Source of the DNA: Gemmatimonadota bacterium | GTDB taxonomy: Bacteria > Gemmatimonadota > Gemmatimonadetes > Gemmatimonadales > Gemmatimonadaceae | Assembly (NCBI GenBank): GCA_003222065.1 | Contig: QHUV01000129.1 | Span: 1-6,319 of the forward strand | DNA length: 6,319 nucleotides | Direction of reading: 5' to 3' | Shown: positions 1 through 4,938 of the stretch, piece after piece | Layout of the letters: each line of letters opens with the position of its first letter | Position numbering within the stretch: the stretch's first letter is position 1 | The notes under the pieces: generated by a model | Databases searched by the model: none | What the model was told of the DNA's origin: nothing | What the model saw: the letters and a program-made list of their open reading frames with translations, nothing else | Position numbers and translations under genes: made by a program

Positions 1-1084
1 CGTTGCTCTGCTTGAAGGTGTCGAGGAGATTCGCAACCCACGCGAAAGATTCGATGTAGAGCGGCAGCGTCGCGATCGCGAGCGTGCCCATCACCCACTG
101 GACCGCGCCGAGGAGCGCGAGCGGATTGTCGGCGCGATCGGCACGGCCGCGGATCCAGAATGCGCCGAGGGCGAGACCAAGAATGAATGCCGAGAGCATC
201 AGCTCGAACGAATGCGTCGCGCTCCCGAGAACCAATGAGAGCATGCGAATCCACGCGATCTCATAGATGAACGATGCGACGGCGGTGCCGAACGACACGA
301 CGAGGAGGAGCGTCACCGGCGTCGGTGCTACGGCCCCAGTAGACGCGTTAGGCGACGCTGTCGCCACGGTGCCGGCACCGTCTCGCTCTAGCCGGCCGCC
401 GCCGGCCCACACGCCGAGGGCGACCGCCCCGGCGGCGGTGAAATTCAGAATGGCCGCCGTAACGAGGGTACCTGGCAGCCCAACGCGATCGAGCAGGACG
501 AAGCCGGCGAGGAGCACGCCGACTGCCGCGCCAAAGCTGTTCGCGAAGTAGAGCAGGCCGAGCACGCGACCGGTGCGCGCGCGCAGGACGCGTGTCGCGC
601 CGGCGCTCATGAGCGGGAAGGTCGTGCCGAGCAGAATCGACTGGGGCAGAATCAGCAGCGCGGCGATCAGCCATTTGACGACGACAAGGCTCCATCCACC
701 GGCGAGCGCGGGGAAGATCGTGTCGTAGGCGGCATCCGAGATGTCGACGTAGACATGGTTGAAGACGAGGCCGATGAAGCCGACGGCCGCTTCGACGCCG
801 GCGTACCAGAGCAACGGCCGCCGCAGTCGCTCCGAGCGCTGTCCGACGAGCAGCGCGCCTAACGACATGCCGCCGAGAAAGATCACGAGGACGATGATCT
901 GCGCGTAGGCGCTGTGCCCGACGAGCAGGCTGAGATAGCGGCTCCAGATCGACTCGTAGATGAGTCCCGCGGCGCCAGAGATGACGAAGACGAGAGCGAG
1001 GAGTGCGATCACGGCCGTGAAGCGTAGAGCGTTGGGCGAAGTGCGCAGAAAGCCGTCGACGAGCCGCTGCAGATGAGCTAACAT
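1..1084 (-). CDS. MFS/spermidine-synthase-like polytopic membrane protein (partial; C-terminus beyond left edge)
   Basis: The minus-strand frame starting at the ATG complementary to 1082-1084 stays open for 361 codons to the window edge. The protein begins MLAHLQRLVDGFLRTSPNAL and is strongly hydrophobic, with about eight or more likely membrane segments (for example residues 22-45, 61-80, 96-110, 133-152, 174-198, 204-226, 256-276 and 295-310). The motif SGAAGLIYESIW (36-47), followed by a GGMSLGALLVG helix, is typical of proteins annotated as fused MFS/spermidine synthase, in which membrane helices precede a Rossmann-type aminopropyl- or methyltransferase-like domain. That domain would lie outside the window, so enzymatic activity is not shown here. 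The two halves resemble each other (IYESIWSRYLSLLVG at 42-56; IYEIAWIRMLSLVLG at 273-287), indicating an internal duplication. A low-complexity A/T/P/G linker at about 228-256 joins them. No clear Shine-Dalgarno sequence precedes the chosen ATG, but it is the only Met before the first helix. The gene is divergent from the efflux operon. Its substrate is unknown. Confidence 0.82.
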   Translation of the reverse strand, partial: MLAHLQRLVDGFLRTSPNALRFTAVIALLALVFVISGAAGLIYESIWSRYLSLLVGHSAYAQIIVLVIFLGGMSLGALLVGQRSERLRRPLLWYAGVEAAVGFIGLVFNHVYVDISDAAYDTIFPALAGGWSLVVVKWLIAALLILPQSILLGTTFPLMSAGATRVLRARTGRVLGLLYFANSFGAAVGVLLAGFVLLDRVGLPGTLVTAAILNFTAAGAVALGVWAGGGRLERDGAGTVATASPNASTGAVAPTPVTLLLVVSFGTAVASFIYEIAWIRMLSLVLGSATHSFELMLSAFILGLALGAFWIRGRADRADNPLALLGAVQWVMGTLAIATLPLYIESFAWVANLLDTFKQSN

Positions 1085-1159
1085 CGCGCCGGGATGCGAT
1101 CTGGCCAGTAGTCGGGACGGACCAAAGATGATACAGCTGAAACTCGGGAAATCGTTGAT

Positions 1160-1183
1160 CCGATATATCAGCGGATATATCGG
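1160..1183. promoter_or_regulatory. Perfect inverted repeat, likely operator 1 of the divergent control region
   Basis: The left arm CCGATATATC (1160-1169) and right arm GATATATCGG (1174-1183) are exact reverse complements around a 4-bp AGCG spacer. Each arm also contains the 8-bp self-palindrome GATATATC. The AT-rich cores stand out in a GC-rich context and lie between the divergent membrane-protein gene and the tetR-type gene. The size and symmetry fit a site for a TetR-family dimer, and the adjacent regulator is the obvious candidate. That assignment is inference; no -35/-10 pair could be placed with confidence. Confidence 0.68.
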
Positions 1184-1192
1184 CTAACCTGA

Positions 1193-1214
1193 CAGATATA
1201 TCTGCGGTATATCG
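1193..1214. promoter_or_regulatory. Second, imperfect copy of the operator
   Basis: This site repeats the first with changes. It has AGATATATC, then TGCG, then GTATATCG, lacking one base in the right half relative to 1160-1183; allowing that gap, about 20 of 24 bases agree. The left half also forms a perfect 12-bp palindrome, CAGATATATCTG (1193-1204). The two copies start 33 bp apart, close to three helical turns, so two dimers could bind the same DNA face. TATATC occurs four times between 1164 and 1213. Confidence 0.58.
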
Positions 1215-1232
1215 ATCACCTGGATGAAGTGA

Positions 1233-1248
1233 AAGTAAGTAACTACTT
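1233..1248. promoter_or_regulatory. Small AAGTA/TACTT palindrome just upstream of the tetR-type gene
   Basis: AAGTA occurs at 1233-1237 and again at 1237-1241, and both can pair with TACTT at 1244-1248. The nearer pair gives AAGTA-AC-TACTT. It lies 12 bp before the first possible start of the repressor gene. Its sequence is unlike the GATATATC sites, so it could be the repressor's own operator while the upstream pair serves another protein, or the reverse. The arms are short, so chance is possible. Confidence 0.35.
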
Positions 1249-1259
1249 GCATTCAGATC

Positions 1260-1919
1260 ATGCCGTGCTTAGAATCCGCCGCCATGGACACACGCGAACG
1301 AATTCTCCAGGCCACAGCGCGCGTCTACGCGCAACACGGATTCCGCGGGGCGACGACTCGTCTCATCGCCATAGAAGCCGGCGTCAACGAGGTCAGCCTG
1401 TTCCGCACGTTCGGCTCCAAGGCGGCGCTCTTCGAGGCAATGATGCAATCGCACGCCTCGTCGCTGCCGGTCCCGGAGCTTCCCGACATTCCCGGGGATG
1501 CCCAGAGTGAAATCACGGCGTGGTGTGCGGCACTGCTTGCTCACATGCGCCAATGGCGGTCGATCATCCGCAAGTCGTTCGGCGAGCTCGAGGAACGGCC
1601 GGAAGCAGCGGTCGTGATGTGCGAGGGACCGAACTGCGCGGCGACGGCGCTCGCAGCGTATGTCGCGCGACTGCAGGCGGCGGGTCGGGCCGATGAAACC
1701 GCGGACGTCGCTACCGCCGTTTCGATGTTCATATCGTCGATGTTCGGGGACGCGATCAGCCGTGACGTTTTGCCGCACGCGTTCCCGCAGCCGGAAGAAG
1801 CCGCGCCGGCGAAGTATGTCAACGTTTTTCTGCGCGCCGTTGGCGCGTTCGGCGCGGGCGACGTCGTCCCGTTGAGGACCGCGGACACCGCGGATGCTCG
1901 GCGCGCGGCGGCGCAGTAG
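1260..1919 (+). CDS. TetR/AcrR-family transcriptional repressor
   Basis: This encodes a probable ligand-responsive DNA-binding repressor of 219 residues, or 211 if translation begins at the second Met codon (1284); both lengths are usual for the family. The N-terminal DNA-binding domain is clear. The helix-1 motif TRERILQATARVYAQHGFRG (11-30) is followed by the helix-turn-helix TTRLIAIEAGVNEVSLFRTF (32-51) and the GSKAALFEAM helix (52-61), the classic family signature. Residues from about 75 on form the variable helical ligand and dimerisation domain, which does not reveal the inducer. Neither start has a good Shine-Dalgarno sequence. MDTRERIL, from 1284, resembles the usual family N-terminus, so that start is a serious alternative. 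The gene is 34 bp upstream of the channel gene on the same strand and directly downstream of paired inverted repeats, so it is most likely the local regulator of the efflux operon, probably autoregulated. That role is inferred from context. Confidence 0.9.
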   Translation: MPCLESAAMDTRERILQATARVYAQHGFRGATTRLIAIEAGVNEVSLFRTFGSKAALFEAMMQSHASSLPVPELPDIPGDAQSEITAWCAALLAHMRQWRSIIRKSFGELEERPEAAVVMCEGPNCAATALAAYVARLQAAGRADETADVATAVSMFISSMFGDAISRDVLPHAFPQPEEAAPAKYVNVFLRAVGAFGAGDVVPLRTADTADARRAAAQ

Positions 1920-1953
1920 CCGCCTCGCGTTTCACCATCACCTCGTACCAATC

Positions 1954-3693
1954 ATGTCTCGGACCCACACCCGCGGTGTCGTCTTCACCGCCGTTGGCGT
2001 GCTCGTCGCGCTCGCGGCCTGGATGCCGCGACCGCTCGGCGCGCAGCAGGACACGCTGCGCGGCGCCGCTCGGGCGGCATCGACACGACGCCTCTCCCTC
2101 GACGACGCGCTCCGCGCGGCCGAGGTGCAGAGCGAAGCCGTACAGATCGCGCGCGCCGGCCTAACGAGAGCGAAAGGCCAATGGTACCAGGCCCGCAGTC
2201 AATACCTTCCCCAACTCAGCGCGGTACTGAGCTACCAGCGAACGTTGCGCTCGCAGTTCCAGGGGGTCAGCCTCGGCGGCTCGCCGGACACGTCGACGAC
2301 GCCGAAGCCGCAGTCGGTGTGCGCTCCGTCGATCCCCGCCAATGCCACGCAAGCGCAGGTGCAGGCGGCGCTCGCGCAGGCGAGTACGTGTCAGGCGGCG
2401 ACGGGAGGCTTCAACTTCTCGAGCGTCGGCTTCGGCGCGCCGAATTCCTGGACAGCCGGGATCAACTTCTCGCAGAACGTCTTCGCGGGCGGCAGGATCT
2501 CGGCACAGTACCAAGCGGCGAACGCGTCCGTGAACGCCGCGACGATCGAGATCGCGGCGCAGCGTGCTCAGCTCGCGCTCGACGTCACGCAGGCGTACTA
2601 CGATGCGGCGCTCGCCGATCGGCTCGTCTCGATCCAGGAAGCGGCGCTCTCCCAGACGGATGAAGTGTTGCGTCAGACGCGGGTCGCGCGGCAAGTCGGC
2701 AACCAGGCGGAGTTCGATCTGCTACGCGCGCAGGTGACGCGCGACAATCAGGTACCGGTGGTGCTTCAGGCGCGCAACGCCCGTCAGGTCGCCTATTATC
2801 GGCTTAAGCAATTACTCAACCTGCCGATGGACGACGCCCTCGATCTCGCGACGCCGCTCGACGATTCGACGACGGCGATGAGCACCGTAATTGCCGCGGT
2901 GAACGCCGGCAGCGCCCGCGCGCAGACGGCGGGTCTGGCGGCGGCACTTGTCCCCGATACCAACGCCTCCGACCGCGCGCCCGTGCGGCAGCTGCAGGAG
3001 AACGTGCGGGCCCAGCAAGGACTGGTGCGCGCGGCGCGGGGTGAACGGCTACCGACGGTTCAAATCACGTCCGGTTATCAGCGTCTCTACTTTCCGACGA
3101 GCGTCTTTCCGCAGCTGAACAACGCGCGCGAGAACTGGACGATCGGCGTGTCGGCGTCGCTGCCGCTCTTCACGGGCCAGAGGATCAAGGGCGATGAGCT
3201 GATTGCGCAGAGCAATCTCGAACAGGCCAAGGCGCAGTTGCAGCAAACACGGGAAGTCGCGGCACTCGACGCGCGCGTCGCGTTGAGCGCGCTGCAACAG
3301 GCACAGGCGACGTGGCAGGCGAGCGCGGGCACCGCGCAGCAGGCGTCGCGGGCCTACAACATCGACCAGATCCGGTATCGCGAAGGGATTTCGACGCAGA
3401 CAGATCTCTCGCAGTCGCGGTTGCTACTCGAGCAAGCGCTCGCCAACCGCGCCCAGGCGGCTCGCGATTTGGCCGTGGCACGCGTGAAGCTTGCGCTCCT
3501 GCGCGATCTTCCGCTGCAAGCGGGTGGAGGGAGTGCGCAATCGCAGTCGCAGAACCAAACGCAGTCAGGCAACGCGGTGAACGGCGCTTCTGGAGGCCAG
3601 AGCGGCACCGCTCCGCAACAGACACAAACACGAACTACGACACAAGCCGCCGCGAGCGCGAGCGGAGTTTCGGGGGGAGGAATCACGCCATGA
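1954..3693 (+). CDS. TolC-family outer-membrane efflux channel
   Basis: This is a 579-residue outer-membrane factor forming the exit duct of a tripartite pump. Residues 1-30 are a signal peptide: basic MSRTHTR, a hydrophobic core VVFTAVGVLVALAAW, and cleavage predicted after PLGA before QQ. The mature protein shows the family's duplicated plan. Helical repeat 1 begins RLSLDDALRAA (46-56), leading to YLPQLSAVLSYQRTLRSQF (84-102) and the returning strand NSWTAGINFSQNVFAGG (164-180). Repeat 2 has RLPTVQITSGYQRLYF (365-380) and NWTIGVSASLPLFTGQRI (394-411), then long helices to about 520 with YREGISTQTDLSQSR. Unusual points are a long insert with Cys123 and Cys146 in the first surface loop and a polar, low-complexity tail from about 522. 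The frame is open back to an ATG at 1894, but that start lies inside the repressor gene and would put about 20 unrelated residues before the signal peptide, so 1954 was chosen. No strong ribosome site is visible. The stop overlaps the adaptor start. Confidence 0.93.
   Translation: MSRTHTRGVVFTAVGVLVALAAWMPRPLGAQQDTLRGAARAASTRRLSLDDALRAAEVQSEAVQIARAGLTRAKGQWYQARSQYLPQLSAVLSYQRTLRSQFQGVSLGGSPDTSTTPKPQSVCAPSIPANATQAQVQAALAQASTCQAATGGFNFSSVGFGAPNSWTAGINFSQNVFAGGRISAQYQAANASVNAATIEIAAQRAQLALDVTQAYYDAALADRLVSIQEAALSQTDEVLRQTRVARQVGNQAEFDLLRAQVTRDNQVPVVLQARNARQVAYYRLKQLLNLPMDDALDLATPLDDSTTAMSTVIAAVNAGSARAQTAGLAAALVPDTNASDRAPVRQLQENVRAQQGLVRAARGERLPTVQITSGYQRLYFPTSVFPQLNNARENWTIGVSASLPLFTGQRIKGDELIAQSNLEQAKAQLQQTREVAALDARVALSALQQAQATWQASAGTAQQASRAYNIDQIRYREGISTQTDLSQSRLLLEQALANRAQAARDLAVARVKLALLRDLPLQAGGGSAQSQSQNQTQSGNAVNGASGGQSGTAPQQTQTRTTTQAAASASGVSGGGITP
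3676..3680 (+). promoter_or_regulatory. Shine-Dalgarno site deciding the adaptor start
   Basis: GGAGG, at the end of the G-run GGGGGGAGG (3672-3680), lies 9 bases before the ATG at 3690 and still within the channel gene. It is the strongest ribosome site in the window. It supports initiation at 3690 rather than at far-upstream in-frame ATGs inside the channel gene, and suggests translational coupling across the ATGA overlap. Confidence 0.75.
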
Positions 3694-4826
3694 GGCGCAT
3701 GACAAAGCGGGCGAGTCGCGGGTTACGTGGGGTTATGGGATTGACGCTGGCGGCGACGATGGCTGCCGCGGCCGGATGCCGGCGCGGCGATGCGAATGCG
3801 GAGCCGGCGGGTAATCAATCCGTTGTGATCGGGCCCGAGAACATCGTCGTTGTTGCTGAGCAGGAGATTCGAACGGGGCCGGCGCTGTCGGGCGCGCTCG
3901 CGCCAGAACGCGAGGCAACCATCCGCGCTGAATTGTCGGCGCCTGTTGTCGAGACGTTGATCGATCAGGGTCAACGCGTCGCCACGGGTCAGCTGCTCAT
4001 TCGGCTCGATGACGCGGCGATTCGCGATCAGGTGTTATCGGCGCGGTCAGCGGTGACGACGGCGCAGGCCAACCTCACCGTCGCGCAGCACGAGCAGGAT
4101 CGCAATGAAGCACTACTCAAGGCCGGCGCGATCGCCGAGCGCATGGTGGAGCAGTCGCGCGCGCAGGTAACCGCCGCGCGCGCCCAGTTGGCGACGGCGC
4201 AGGCGCAGTTGGCATCGGCGGACAAGCAAGCGTCGAATACGCGCATCACGGCGCCGTTGGCCGGGATCGTAAGCGCGCGACAGGTCAACGCGGGAGACGT
4301 CGTGTCGCCAGGTACGGCGCTCGTTACGGTCGTAGATCCGTCGACGATGCGCCTCGAGGCGTCGGTGCCGGCTGAGGCGTTAGGCGCCGTCCGGCTCGGC
4401 GCACCCGTGGATTTCTCGGTGACCGGTTATCCCAACCGGCATTTCACAGGGCGCGTGACGCGCGTCAATCCGATCGCCGATCCGGCGACGCGACAGGTGC
4501 GGATCATCGCCTCGTTGCCGAACACCGGCGGCACACTCGTCGGCGGGCTGTTCGCTGAGGGCCGTGTCTCGAGCGAATCGCACCGCGCGCCGATCGTGCC
4601 GCAGAGCGCCGTCGACGAGCGCGGACTACGGCCGAGTGTCGTTCGGCTCAAAAATGGTCGTACGGAAAAGACCGAGGTCAGCTTGGGCCTTCGCGATGCC
4701 GCGACCGAAACGGTCGAGGTGACGCAGGGTGTTGCGACGGGAGACACGGTGTTGTTAGGCGCCGCGCGCGGGATCAGCGCGGGTACGCCGGTAAAGGTCT
4801 CGGCGCCGAGTGATGTGAAGAAATAG
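3690..4826 (+). CDS. RND efflux periplasmic adaptor (membrane fusion protein, AcrA/MexA type), probable lipoprotein
   Basis: This 378-residue adaptor would bridge the inner-membrane permease and the TolC-type channel. The N-terminus MRRMTKRASRG, a hydrophobic stretch and AAAAGC ending at Cys30 look like a lipoprotein signal, although the lipobox has Ala where Leu is usual at -3. Domains in order: first lipoyl half about 76-107 (IRAELSAPVVETLIDQGQRV); alpha-helical hairpin about 108-183, rich in Ala/Gln with a heptad look; second lipoyl half about 184-216 (ITAPLAGIVSARQVNAGDVV); beta-barrel about 217-296, with DPATRQVRIIASLPN (264-278); and a membrane-proximal domain about 297-372 starting PIVPQSAVDERG. 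Length and order match the family. The start overlaps the channel stop as ATGA and has a strong ribosome site. The reading frame is open a further 126 codons upstream, but that part lies inside the channel gene and is not a protein domain. The permease gene follows after a 112-bp gap. The transported substrate cannot be read from the adaptor. Confidence 0.94.
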   Translation: MRRMTKRASRGLRGVMGLTLAATMAAAAGCRRGDANAEPAGNQSVVIGPENIVVVAEQEIRTGPALSGALAPEREATIRAELSAPVVETLIDQGQRVATGQLLIRLDDAAIRDQVLSARSAVTTAQANLTVAQHEQDRNEALLKAGAIAERMVEQSRAQVTAARAQLATAQAQLASADKQASNTRITAPLAGIVSARQVNAGDVVSPGTALVTVVDPSTMRLEASVPAEALGAVRLGAPVDFSVTGYPNRHFTGRVTRVNPIADPATRQVRIIASLPNTGGTLVGGLFAEGRVSSESHRAPIVPQSAVDERGLRPSVVRLKNGRTEKTEVSLGLRDAATETVEVTQGVATGDTVLLGAARGISAGTPVKVSAPSDVKK

Positions 4827-4832
4827 AACTTT

Positions 4833-4903
4833 GTCATCCTGAGCGAAGCGAAGGATCTGCTGCTTGTCTCATAAAGCAGATCCCTCGCTACGCTCGGGAT
4901 GAC
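4833..4903. repeat. Long imperfect inverted repeat of the HPERSEG type (REP-like element) between adaptor and permease genes
   Basis: The arms at 4833-4861 (beginning GTCATCCTGAGCGAAGCG) and 4875-4903 (ending CGCTCGGGATGAC) are each 29 bases and complementary except at three positions, one of which would be a G-U pair in RNA. A 13-base loop separates them. The core GTCATCCTGAGCG...GAAGGATCT is a dispersed repeat I recognise from intergenic regions of several GC-rich phyla, where it is often mistranslated as proteins containing HPERSEG or SFASLRMT; both readings appear here on the minus strand. There is no T-run after either arm, so it does not look like a Rho-independent terminator. It fills most of the 112-bp gap in the pump operon and could shape mRNA stability or the ratio of adaptor to permease; that is inference. 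Confidence 0.85.
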
Positions 4904-4938
4904 GTGCGCGCCACAGGCACTCATCATAGGTCACGACA

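Noticed and set aside
1155..1183. A sigma-70 promoter using TTGATC as the -35 element
   Set aside because: No acceptable -10 hexamer falls at a 16-18 bp spacing; the nearby TATATC elements belong to the inverted repeats.
1269..1951. Minus-strand frames opposite the repressor gene (1269-1778 and 1541-1951)
   Set aside because: They are antisense to a convincing TetR-type gene and lack recognisable domains.
1894..1953. Earlier ATG for the channel gene
   Set aside because: It overlaps the end of the repressor gene and would put a basic, His-rich stretch ahead of a well-formed signal peptide starting at 1954.
3312..3689. An in-frame 126-codon upstream extension of the adaptor
   Set aside because: It lies wholly inside the channel gene in another frame, is Arg/Ala-rich as expected of an out-of-frame GC-rich reading, and comes before a clear lipoprotein-like signal and a strong ribosome site at 3676-3680.
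4833..4903. Rho-independent terminator between adaptor and permease
   Set aside because: The stem is long and strong but no T-run follows it on either strand, and the arms match a known dispersed repeat.
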